Under the pieces are notes generated by a model. The model saw nothing but the letters and a program-made list of their open reading frames with translations. It ran no database searches and was not told the origin of the DNA. A program made the translations under genes and the position numbers. This document shows positions 56,993-64,000 of a stretch of DNA of 64,000 bases, piece by piece. The DNA comes from Enhydrobacter aerosaccus (lineage in GTDB: Bacteria > Pseudomonadota > Alphaproteobacteria > Reyranellales > Reyranellaceae). Each line of letters opens with the position of its first letter. Positions within the stretch are counted from its first letter, which is position 1. Location: the NCBI RefSeq assembly GCF_900167455.1, contig NZ_FUWJ01000008.1:89378-153377 (forward strand), given 5' to 3'.

Positions 56993-59431
56993 ATGATGAA
57001 TCTTGCCGAGTATCGTCGAACTTCGACCCGTCTCGCCGATTTCCTGCCGTGGGCGGCGCTGGCGGGGGAGGGCGTCGTCCTCAACAAGGACGGCAGCTTC
57101 CAGCGGACGGCGCGGTTCCGGGGACCGGATCTCGACTCGGCGGTGCCGGCCGAGCTGGTGGCCGTCGCCGGCCGACTCAACAGCGCCTTCCGTCGGCTGG
57201 GGTCGGGCTGGGCGCTCTTCGTCGAGGCGCAGCGGCACGCCGTGGGCGCCTATCCGGCGAGCCGTTTCCCCGATGCCGCGTCAGCCCTCGTCGACGCCGA
57301 ACGCAAGGCCGGATTCGAGGAGGCAGGCAGCCACTTCGAATCGAGCTACTTCCTCACTTTCGTCTACCTGCCACCGGTTGAAGACACCGCTCGGGCCGAA
57401 CGCTGGCTTTATGAAGGAAGGAGCGGGAAGGGTGTCAATCCCCGCGAGATCCTGCAGGGCTTCGTCGATCGCACCGACCGCGTCCTGCAGCTCATCGAGA
57501 GTTTCATGCCGGAATGCGCCTGGCTCGATGACGGGCAGACGCTGACCTATCTCCACTCGACCGTCTCGACCCGGCGCCAGCGCGTCCGGGTCCCCGAGAC
57601 CCCGATGTATCTCGATGCGCTCCTCGCCGACCAGCCGCTTACCGGTGGCCTGGAGCCCCGTCTCGGCGACCAGCATCTGCGCATCCTGACCATCGTCGGC
57701 TTTCCGAGCGTCACGACGCCGGGGCTTCTCGACGACCTCAACCGCTTGGCCTTTCCCTATCGGTGGTCGACGCGCGCCATCCTGATGGACAAGACCGATG
57801 CGACCCGGCTGCTGACCCGGATCCGACGGCAGTGGTTCGCCAAGCGCAAGTCGGTCGCCGCTATCCTCAAGGAGGTGATGACCAACGAGGCGTCGGTGCT
57901 GGTTGACACCGATGCGGCCAACAAGGCGGCGGATGCCGATCTCGCCCTGCAGGAACTCGGCGCCGATCATGCCGGCCAAGCCTATGTCACGGCCACGATC
58001 ACTGTCTGGGACGCCGATCCTCGGCTGGCGGCCGAGAAGCTGCGGCTGGTCGAGAAGGTGGTGCAGGGGCGCGACTTCACCGCCATGCCGGAGACCCTCA
58101 ACGCTGTCGACGCCTGGCTGGGCTCCCTGCCGGGCCATGTCTACGCCAACGTGCGGCAGCCGCCGATCTCCACCCTCAATCTCGCCCACATGATCCCGCT
58201 CTCGGCGGTGTGGGCGGGGCCGGAACGGGACGATCACTTCGGTGCCCCCTCCTTGCTGTACGGCAAGACCGAAGGCTCTACCCCGTTCCGGTTTTCCCTT
58301 CATGTCGGCGATGTCGGGCACACACTCGTCGTCGGACCGACCGGCTCCGGCAAGTCGGTGCTGCTGGCGCTGATGGCACTGCAGTTCCGCCGCTACCCCG
58401 GCTCGCAGGTCTTCGCCTTCGACTTCGGCGGCTCGATCCGCGCCGCGACGCTCGCCATGGGCGGCGACTGGCACGACCTTGGCGGCGGCCTAACCGAAGG
58501 AGCGGCCGATAGCGTCTCGCTGCAGCCGCTCGCCGGCATCGATCAGGTACCAGAGCGCGCCTGGGCGGCCGACTGGATCGTGGCCATCCTGGTGCGCGAG
58601 GGCGTCGCGATCACGCCGGAGGTGAAAGAACACCTCTGGACGGCGCTCACCTCGCTCGCCAGCGCGCCCGTCGGCGAGCGCACCATTACTGGACTCGCGG
58701 TGCTCCTCCAGTCGAACGAGCTGAAGCAGGCGCTGCGGCCGTATTGCATCGGCGGCGCCTATGGCCGCTTGCTCGACGCCGAGAGAGAGCATCTGGGCGA
58801 AGCGTCGGTGCAGGCGTTCGAGACAGAAGGCCTTATCGGCACGGGTGCCGCTTCGGCTGTCCTGTCCTACCTGTTCCATCGCATAGAGGACCGGCTCGAC
58901 GGACGTCCGACCTTGCTGATCATCGATGAGGGCTGGCTGGCGCTCGATGACGAGGGCTTTGCCGGCCAGCTCCGCGAATGGCTGAAGACGCTGCGCAAGA
59001 AGAACGCGTCCGTCGTGTTCGCGACGCAGTCGCTCTCCGACATCGACCGCTCGGCCATCGCGCCGGCCATCATCGAGAGCTGCCCGACCCGGCTGCTGCT
59101 GCCCAACGAGCGGGCGATCGAGCCGCAGATCACGGCGATCTATCGCCGCTTCGGCCTGAACGATCGCCAGATCGAGATCCTCGCCCAGGCAATGCCTAAG
59201 CGCGACTACTACTGCCAATCCCGCCGCGGCAACCGGCTGTTCGAGCTCGGCCTCTCGGACGTGGCTCTGGCGCTCTGCGCGACCTCGTCCAAGACCGACC
59301 AGGCGGCCATCGGCGTGACGCTGGCCGAGCATGGCCTCGACGGATTCTTAGACGCCTGGCTCAGGCAGCGCGGCGTTCCCTGGGCGGCCGAGCTCATTCC
59401 CGACCTCACCAACCTGGAGGACAAGCCATGA
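56993..59431 (+). CDS. trbE: T4SS ATPase TrbE (VirB4-like)
   Basis: 812 residues, the family size. CagE/VirB4 N-terminal domain 'LNKDGSFQRTARFRGPDLDSAVPAELVAVAGRLNSAFRRLGSGWALFVEAQR', Walker A 'VVGPTGSGKSVLLALMALQFRRYPGSQVFAFDFGGSIRA' near residue 447, Walker B 'TLLIIDEGWLALDDEGFAGQLREWLKTLRKKNASVVFATQSLSDI'. It powers pilin extraction and translocation. Overlaps trbJ by four bases. Confidence 0.97.
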   Translation: MMNLAEYRRTSTRLADFLPWAALAGEGVVLNKDGSFQRTARFRGPDLDSAVPAELVAVAGRLNSAFRRLGSGWALFVEAQRHAVGAYPASRFPDAASALVDAERKAGFEEAGSHFESSYFLTFVYLPPVEDTARAERWLYEGRSGKGVNPREILQGFVDRTDRVLQLIESFMPECAWLDDGQTLTYLHSTVSTRRQRVRVPETPMYLDALLADQPLTGGLEPRLGDQHLRILTIVGFPSVTTPGLLDDLNRLAFPYRWSTRAILMDKTDATRLLTRIRRQWFAKRKSVAAILKEVMTNEASVLVDTDAANKAADADLALQELGADHAGQAYVTATITVWDADPRLAAEKLRLVEKVVQGRDFTAMPETLNAVDAWLGSLPGHVYANVRQPPISTLNLAHMIPLSAVWAGPERDDHFGAPSLLYGKTEGSTPFRFSLHVGDVGHTLVVGPTGSGKSVLLALMALQFRRYPGSQVFAFDFGGSIRAATLAMGGDWHDLGGGLTEGAADSVSLQPLAGIDQVPERAWAADWIVAILVREGVAITPEVKEHLWTALTSLASAPVGERTITGLAVLLQSNELKQALRPYCIGGAYGRLLDAEREHLGEASVQAFETEGLIGTGAASAVLSYLFHRIEDRLDGRPTLLIIDEGWLALDDEGFAGQLREWLKTLRKKNASVVFATQSLSDIDRSAIAPAIIESCPTRLLLPNERAIEPQITAIYRRFGLNDRQIEILAQAMPKRDYYCQSRRGNRLFELGLSDVALALCATSSKTDQAAIGVTLAEHGLDGFLDAWLRQRGVPWAAELIPDLTNLEDKP

Positions 59432-60195
59432 GTCACCGTCACCTGCGTGCGGCGCTTCTTGCCGCATCCATCCTGTCGATTCCGGTCATCCCGGGTCCGC
59501 TGATGATGCGGCCGGCGTCTGCGCAAATGACCGTCTTCGACCCTTCCAACTATGTGCAGAATGCTCTTTCAGCGGCGCGCGCGCTGGAGCAGGTCACCAA
59601 CCAGATCACCTCGCTTCAGAACGAAGCCATGATGCTGATCAACCAGGCGCGCAACCTCGCGAGCCTTCCGTATTCCGCCCTCCAGGAACTGCAGCAGTCG
59701 GTGCAGCGGACGCAGCAGCTCCTGGGCGAGGCGCAGCGGATCGCCTACGACGTCCAGCAGATCGACCAGGCGTTCACCTCCACCTACGGCAACGCCTCGC
59801 CCTCGGCGAGCGATCAGCAGCTGATCGCCCAGGCACGCCAGCGGTGGCAGAACAGCGTCGGCGGTCTGCAGGATGCCCTGCGGGTTCAGGCCGGCGTCGT
59901 GGGCAATATCGACACCCATCGCGCCGAGATGTCGGCGCTCGTTGGCCAGAGCCAGGGCGCGACGGGCGCCTTGCAGGCGGCCCAGGCCGGCAACCAGCTC
60001 CTCGCCCTCCAGGCGCAGCAGCTCTCGGATCTCGCCGCGGTCCTCGCCGCCAACGGTCGCGCGCAGGCGCTGAGCGAAGCAGAGCGCGCGGCCGCGGCCG
60101 AGCAGGGCCGCGAGCAGCGGCGGCGGTTCCTGACCCCGGGCGCCGGCTACCAGCCCGGCAACGCGCGGATGTTCTCCAATGGCAACGGTCGGTGA
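59428..60195 (+). CDS. trbJ: T4SS protein TrbJ (VirB5-like)
   Basis: 255 residues with a signal peptide ending near PASAQMTV. 'VFDPSNYVQNALSAARALEQVTNQITSLQNEAMMLINQARNLASLPYSALQELQQSVQRTQQLLGEAQRI' and 'QLLALQAQQLSDLAAVLAANGRAQALSEAERAAAAEQGREQRRRFL' are the TrbJ signatures. A minor pilus-tip component. Overlaps trbE. Confidence 0.95.
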   Translation: MSHRHLRAALLAASILSIPVIPGPLMMRPASAQMTVFDPSNYVQNALSAARALEQVTNQITSLQNEAMMLINQARNLASLPYSALQELQQSVQRTQQLLGEAQRIAYDVQQIDQAFTSTYGNASPSASDQQLIAQARQRWQNSVGGLQDALRVQAGVVGNIDTHRAEMSALVGQSQGATGALQAAQAGNQLLALQAQQLSDLAAVLAANGRAQALSEAERAAAAEQGREQRRRFLTPGAGYQPGNARMFSNGNGR

Positions 60196-60208
60196 GGAGC
60201 GGGGGGGG

Positions 60209-60487
60209 ATGGACACCAAGCTCTGGGTGCGGCTCGCTGCCGTCGCATTCGTCGCCGGCGCCGTCATCGCGGCGACGCTGGATATCGTGCGGGAACCGCC
60301 GCCGTCCGTCGGGAAGGCATGGACGGACCGGGCGACGAGCGCCGATGCGCTGCGCTCGGCCCAACGGCGGTGCCAGATTCTCGGCGAGGCCGCGGCGCGG
60401 GACGCGGAATGCCTGCGCACATGGGCCGAAGGTCGCGACCGGTTTCTCGGCGTGACGCCGCCGGCGTCTCCTCAGGAAGGCCGGTGA
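60209..60487 (+). CDS. trbK: Entry-exclusion-like protein (TrbK-alt)
   Basis: 92 residues; ATG 60209 after GAGGAGCGGGGGGGG. One N-terminal membrane anchor 'LWVRLAAVAFVAGAVIAATLDIV', then 'DALRSAQRRCQILGEAAARDAECLRTWAEGRDRFLG', with two conserved-looking cysteines. This is the TrbK-alt family that replaces lipoprotein TrbK at the same place in alphaproteobacterial Trb clusters; possibly entry exclusion. No lipobox. Confidence 0.8.
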   Translation: MDTKLWVRLAAVAFVAGAVIAATLDIVREPPPSVGKAWTDRATSADALRSAQRRCQILGEAAARDAECLRTWAEGRDRFLGVTPPASPQEGR

Positions 60488-60490
60488 ATC

Positions 60491-61840
60491 ATGGGCGGCA
60501 CCGGCGTCATCGACCAGTTTCTGGAAGTATTCACGCGCTACATCGATAGCGGCTTCGGCCTTCTGGGCAACGAGGTCGCCTTCATTGCCGCGACCTTGAT
60601 CGTGATCGACGTGACGCTGGCGGCCCTGTTCTGGAGCTGGAGCGCCGACGACGACGTCATGGCGCGGCTGGTGAAGAAAACCCTGTTCGTCGGCGTCTTC
60701 GCCTACCTCATCAGCAATTGGAATAGCCTGGCCCGCATCGTGTTCGAGAGCTTCGCGGGCCTGGGCCTGCAGGCGTCGGGCACGGGATTCTCCATCCAGG
60801 ACCTGATGCGGCCTGGCCGCGTGGCCCAGACCGGCCTCGATGCCGGCCGGCCGCTCCTGGAGTCGATCTCCGGCCTGATGGGCTGGATCTCCTTCTTCGA
60901 GAACTTCATCCAGATCGCCTGCCTGCTGTTTGCCTGGGCGCTGGTGCTGCTGGCCTTCTTCATCCTGGCCATCCAGCTCTTCGTCACGCTGATCGAGTTC
61001 AAGCTGACGACGCTGGCAGGCTTCGTCCTGATCCCCTTCGGCCTGTTCGGCAAGTCCGCCTTCATCGCCGAGCGCGTGCTGGGCAATGTCGTGTCCTCTG
61101 GCATCAAGGTGCTGGTGCTCGCCGTCATCATCGGCATCGGCTCGACCTTGTTCGGGCAGTTCACCGCGGGCTTCGGCGGCCAGAATCCGACGATCGACCA
61201 GGCGATGGCGATCGTCCTCGCCGCCCTTTCGCTGCTGGGGCTCGGAATCTTCGGTCCCGGCATCGCCAACGGCCTCGTCTCGGGCGGTCCCCAGCTCGGG
61301 GCCGGCGCCGTGGTCGGGACCGGGCTTGCGACAGGCGGTGCCGCGATGGCGGCGGGTGCCGCCGGGGGGCTCGCCATGCGCGGCGGAGCCGCCGCCCTGT
61401 CCGGAACCGCGGCCGCGGCGCGGGGAGGAGCGGCTTTGGCCGGTGGTGTCGGCGCGGCCTACAGCGCGGGAGCGACCGGGCAGTCAGGAGCGGCAGCCGT
61501 TGCGTCCGGTGCTGGCGGTATCGCTCGCGCCGTTGGCGATGCGACTGTCTCGCCGCTGCGGCGCGCGGCCGCTCGCGCGGCCGACAGCATGAAGACCAGC
61601 TACTCGGAAGGCGCGAAGTCGGTCTCTGGTGCCGGCGATACGTCCGCCCCGAGTCCGACCGGCGCAAGCGCCACTGAGAGTGCGCCGGCCGAGGCCACCG
61701 ACGGGCCACCGGCCTGGGCCCGTCGCATGAAGCGCTCCCAGGCCATGAGTCACGGCGTCACCGCCGTCGCCCACGCCGTGCGCAGCGGCGACAGCCACGG
61801 CGGCGGCACTTCCATTAACCTTTCTCAAGGCGACCGCTGA
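60491..61840 (+). CDS. trbL: T4SS membrane protein TrbL
   Basis: 449 residues. 'MGGTGVIDQFLEVFTRYIDSGFGLLGNEVAFIAATLIVIDVTLAALFWSW' starts the family; several membrane helices (IQIACLLFAWALVLLAFFILAIQLFVTLIEFKLTTLAGFVLIPFGLFG and others) and a low-complexity Ala/Gly-rich C-terminal tail of about 150 residues. VirB6-type channel subunit. Confidence 0.95.
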   Translation: MGGTGVIDQFLEVFTRYIDSGFGLLGNEVAFIAATLIVIDVTLAALFWSWSADDDVMARLVKKTLFVGVFAYLISNWNSLARIVFESFAGLGLQASGTGFSIQDLMRPGRVAQTGLDAGRPLLESISGLMGWISFFENFIQIACLLFAWALVLLAFFILAIQLFVTLIEFKLTTLAGFVLIPFGLFGKSAFIAERVLGNVVSSGIKVLVLAVIIGIGSTLFGQFTAGFGGQNPTIDQAMAIVLAALSLLGLGIFGPGIANGLVSGGPQLGAGAVVGTGLATGGAAMAAGAAGGLAMRGGAAALSGTAAAARGGAALAGGVGAAYSAGATGQSGAAAVASGAGGIARAVGDATVSPLRRAAARAADSMKTSYSEGAKSVSGAGDTSAPSPTGASATESAPAEATDGPPAWARRMKRSQAMSHGVTAVAHAVRSGDSHGGGTSINLSQGDR

Positions 61841-62523
61841 TGTTCAAGCGCCCTTCCACTCATTACGGCAAGTCACCGGAACCCGAAACGCCCTACCAGC
61901 GGGCCGCCCAGGTCTGGGACGACCGGATCGGCAGCGCGCGCGTCCAGGCTAGGAACTGGCGGCTGATGGCTTTCGGGTCGCTGATCCTGTCCGTGAGCTT
62001 CGCGGCCGGCCTCATCTGGCAATCGGCGCGCGGCACGGTGGTGCCGTGGGTTGTGCAGATCGACAAGGTCGGCCAGGCGCAGGCGATCGCGCCCGCCGTG
62101 GCAGACTATCGTCCGACCGATCCGCAGGTCGCCTTCCATCTCGCCCGCTTCGTCGAGCAGGTCCGGTCGATCCCGTCGGACGCGATCATCGTCCGGCAGA
62201 ACTGGCTGCGCGCCTACGACTTCACGACCGACCGCGGCGCGGCAGCCCTCAACGATTATGCGCGCTCGAACGACCCTTTTGCCAAGGTCGGCCGCCAGCA
62301 GGTCGCGGTCGATGTCTCGAGCGTCATTCGGGCCTCGCCGGAGAGTTTTCGCGTGGCGTGGGTCGAACGCCGCTACGAGAACGGCCAGCTCGCAGAGACC
62401 AGCCGCTGGACCGCCATCCTGACCATCGTCGTGCAGATGCCGCGCAACGCCGACCGCCTGCGCGCCAATCCGCTCGGCATCTACGTCAACGCCATCAACT
62501 GGTCACGGGAGCTCGATCAATGA
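61840..62523 (+). CDS. trbF: T4SS protein TrbF (VirB8-like)
   Basis: 227 residues. One membrane anchor 'LMAFGSLILSVSFAAGLIWQSARGTVVPWVVQIDKVGQAQAI' then the VirB8 periplasmic domain with 'RQNWLRAYDFTTDRGAAALNDYARSNDPF' and 'SRWTAILTIVVQMPRNADRLRANPLGIYVNAINWSREL'. It bridges inner-membrane and core parts. Overlaps trbL by one base and trbG by four. Confidence 0.95.
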   Translation: MFKRPSTHYGKSPEPETPYQRAAQVWDDRIGSARVQARNWRLMAFGSLILSVSFAAGLIWQSARGTVVPWVVQIDKVGQAQAIAPAVADYRPTDPQVAFHLARFVEQVRSIPSDAIIVRQNWLRAYDFTTDRGAAALNDYARSNDPFAKVGRQQVAVDVSSVIRASPESFRVAWVERRYENGQLAETSRWTAILTIVVQMPRNADRLRANPLGIYVNAINWSRELDQ

Positions 62524-63539
62524 CGCAATCCCACAAAGGACTCACGCCGTCTCCGCAGCGCACCGTTCTCGCTCTTCTGCTGGGCTCGTCAGCTCTGGCG
62601 GCTTGCGACTCCGCTGGCAAGCCGCCGCTGATCTCCTATGACGATGCGGCGCCCGCGGTGCAGGCCACCGATCCGCCCGCGCCGGTGCAGGTGGTCGAGC
62701 TGCCGCAGCCATTGCCGCTGCCCGGGCAATTGAAGCGGGTAGGTGGATCGAGCCGGGCGCCTGAGGCCTCGGACCCCGCCGTCCGTGTGAATCTGGCCAA
62801 TGACGCTGCGCGCGTGCAGCCGGTGCGCGACGGGTTCATCAATGCGATGCAGGTGTACCCGTATACCAGCGGCGCGCTCTACCAAGTCTATACGGCCATC
62901 GGGCAGCTCACCGATATTGCCCTCCAGCCCGGCGAACAACTGGTCGGTACGGGACCTGTCGCCGCGGGCGACACGGTGCGCTGGATCATCGGCGATACGG
63001 TGAGTGGCACGGGAGCGACGCAGCAGGTTCACATCCTGGTCAAGCCGACCCGCACCGACCTCACGACCAACCTGGTCATCAACACCAACATCCGCACCTA
63101 CCATGTCGAGCTGCGCTCGACCGAGCGCACCTACATGGCGTCGGTGTCCTGGCAGTACCCGCAGGACCAGCTCATTGCGCTGCGGCGGCAGAACGCGCAG
63201 GCCGAAGCCGCCCGTCCGGTCGCCACGGACGTGGATCTGTCGAAGCTCAACTTCCGCTACGCCGTCGAGGGAGACCGCGTACCGTGGCGGCCGCTGCGGG
63301 TTTATGACGACGGGCGGCAGGTATTCATCGAGTTCCCGCGTGGCATCGGCCAGGGCGAGATGCCGCCCCTATTCGTCGTCGGACCTGAAGGAAACACCTC
63401 CGAGCTCGTGAACTACCGTGTCCGCGGCAACTACATGGTCGTCGACCGGCTGTTCGCGGCTGCCGAGCTGCGCTTCGGCGCAGCCGACCACCAGCAGCGT
63501 GTGCGCATCGTCCGTACCGATGGGAAGCCAGCGTCGTGA
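62520..63539 (+). CDS. trbG: T4SS lipoprotein TrbG (VirB9-like)
   Basis: 339 residues. The lipobox LAAC (Cys near residue 29) follows 'VLALLLGSSA'. 'AVRVNLANDAARVQPVRDGFINAMQVYPYTSGALYQVYTAIGQLTDIALQPGEQLVGTGPVAAGDTVRWIIGDTVSG' and the C-terminal VirB9 beta domain 'ELVNYRVRGNYMVVDRLFAAAELRFGA' identify it. Outer-membrane core subunit. Overlaps trbI start by four bases. Confidence 0.95.
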   Translation: MTQSHKGLTPSPQRTVLALLLGSSALAACDSAGKPPLISYDDAAPAVQATDPPAPVQVVELPQPLPLPGQLKRVGGSSRAPEASDPAVRVNLANDAARVQPVRDGFINAMQVYPYTSGALYQVYTAIGQLTDIALQPGEQLVGTGPVAAGDTVRWIIGDTVSGTGATQQVHILVKPTRTDLTTNLVINTNIRTYHVELRSTERTYMASVSWQYPQDQLIALRRQNAQAEAARPVATDVDLSKLNFRYAVEGDRVPWRPLRVYDDGRQVFIEFPRGIGQGEMPPLFVVGPEGNTSELVNYRVRGNYMVVDRLFAAAELRFGAADHQQRVRIVRTDGKPAS

Positions 63540-64000
63540 GCGATATCCGGAGCGAAGACGTCGCCATGCCGCTGACCGGTGCCCCGTCCGATGGGGCCGG
63601 GTCGATGAGGTTGGGCGGAGAGGCGCCGCGCGTGACGCGGCTGTCGCGCAAGGTGCTCATGGGCCTCGGTCTCGCGGCAGGGGTCGGGATTGGGGGCGCG
63701 CTCATCTATGCGTTTCAGTCCCGCTACGGCGCCAGGCTCGTCGAGGAGCTTTATTCGACCGACAATCGGTCGACGGCAGACGGCTTGGCAGGTTTGCCGC
63801 GCGATTACAGCAGTGTTCCCAAGCTCGGTCCGCCCTTACCCGGCGACCTCGGCCGACCAGCCCTTGGCGCGCAAGCCCGAAGCCAAGCGACACTGAACGC
63901 GGGTATGACTGCCGAGGATCAGCGCCGCCTGCAAGAGATCGAATCCGCTCGCACAAGCAAACTGTTTGTCGGCACGGAAAGCCGATCGCGTGCCGCTCAT
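63536..64000 (+). CDS. trbI: T4SS protein TrbI (VirB10-like), 5' part
   Basis: The GTG at 63536 overlaps the trbG stop and the frame is open to the window end (155 codons). An N-terminal cytoplasmic part, one membrane anchor 'VLMGLGLAAGVGIGGALIYAFQSRYG', then the Pro/Gly linker with 'GLPRDYSSVPKLGPPLPGDLGRPAL', the TrbI hallmark. The beta-barrel VirB10 domain lies beyond the window. Confidence 0.93.
   Translation, partial: MSDIRSEDVAMPLTGAPSDGAGSMRLGGEAPRVTRLSRKVLMGLGLAAGVGIGGALIYAFQSRYGARLVEELYSTDNRSTADGLAGLPRDYSSVPKLGPPLPGDLGRPALGAQARSQATLNAGMTAEDQRRLQEIESARTSKLFVGTESRSRAAH

Noticed and set aside
1..64000. CRISPR array, rRNA, insertion sequence
   Set aside because: No regularly spaced repeats, no rRNA sequence, and no transposase-like protein or terminal inverted repeats were recognised.

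Overview
The window is GC-rich DNA with dense, overlapping genes and looks alphaproteobacterial. The evidence is the chromosomal order PBP-activator lipoprotein - rsmI - yraN - SirB1/TPR protein - gshB - arfB, and a conjugative element of the Trb type common in Alphaproteobacteria. I cannot name the genus from the sequence alone.

Positions 1-17,150 are an ordinary chromosomal backbone. It holds the end of a [2Fe-2S] ferredoxin-like gene, a Phd/PemK-type toxin-antitoxin pair, an ABM monooxygenase and a HAD hydrolase. Next come the rsmI-yraN-gshB-arfB housekeeping cluster, an alpha/beta hydrolase with a LysR regulator, and an LLM flavin monooxygenase. This is divergent from a complete branched-chain-type ABC importer (livHMGFJ order), which is followed by an SDR dehydrogenase and a second alpha/beta hydrolase: probably uptake and breakdown of an organic acid. 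A PmtA-like methyltransferase precedes tRNA-Arg(CCT) at 17,151.

From the 3' half of that tRNA to the end of the window the DNA reads as one integrative and conjugative element (ICE); its right end lies outside. At the left end, DUF1778 antitoxin, GNAT toxin and a large serine recombinase form a coupled operon, and the recombinase stop codon lies on the tRNA anticodon. Then follow a DUF2726 gene and a PHP-SMC-like (TrlF-type) ATPase. The maintenance block 24.5-32.8 kb (DUF932, ParB-like, Toprim primase-like, DUF2493, RadC, DUF736) carries two different duplicated, foldable leader sequences. A defence cargo block at 32.9-39.2 kb holds an E2-type (short type II) CBASS operon: CD-NTase, E2-like protein, patatin phospholipase and two coupled unknown genes. 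It is divergent from a fused HTH-ImmA/IrrE protease gene with a PIN protein, and is followed by a truncated RES/Xre pair.

At 39.4-45.1 kb are the regulatory and mobilisation genes (a frameshifted DUF6499/DUF2285 gene, an HTH protein, DUF2840, TraF signal peptidase, lytic transglycosylase and the DUF3363 relaxase), with a strong RK2-like oriT candidate just before the relaxase. A second cargo block (45.2-52.3 kb) couples a CopB-type P-type ATPase to a PRPP-synthetase-like protein, a beta-CASP RNase and an archaeal-type AMP phosphorylase. The coupling protein TraG, a CopG-like protein and trbBCDEJ-K-LFGI make up the transfer machine, and trbI runs off the end.

Most interesting: the CBASS locus with its fused regulator and two extra genes, the duplicated covarying leader structure, the oriT candidate, and the copper/nucleotide module.
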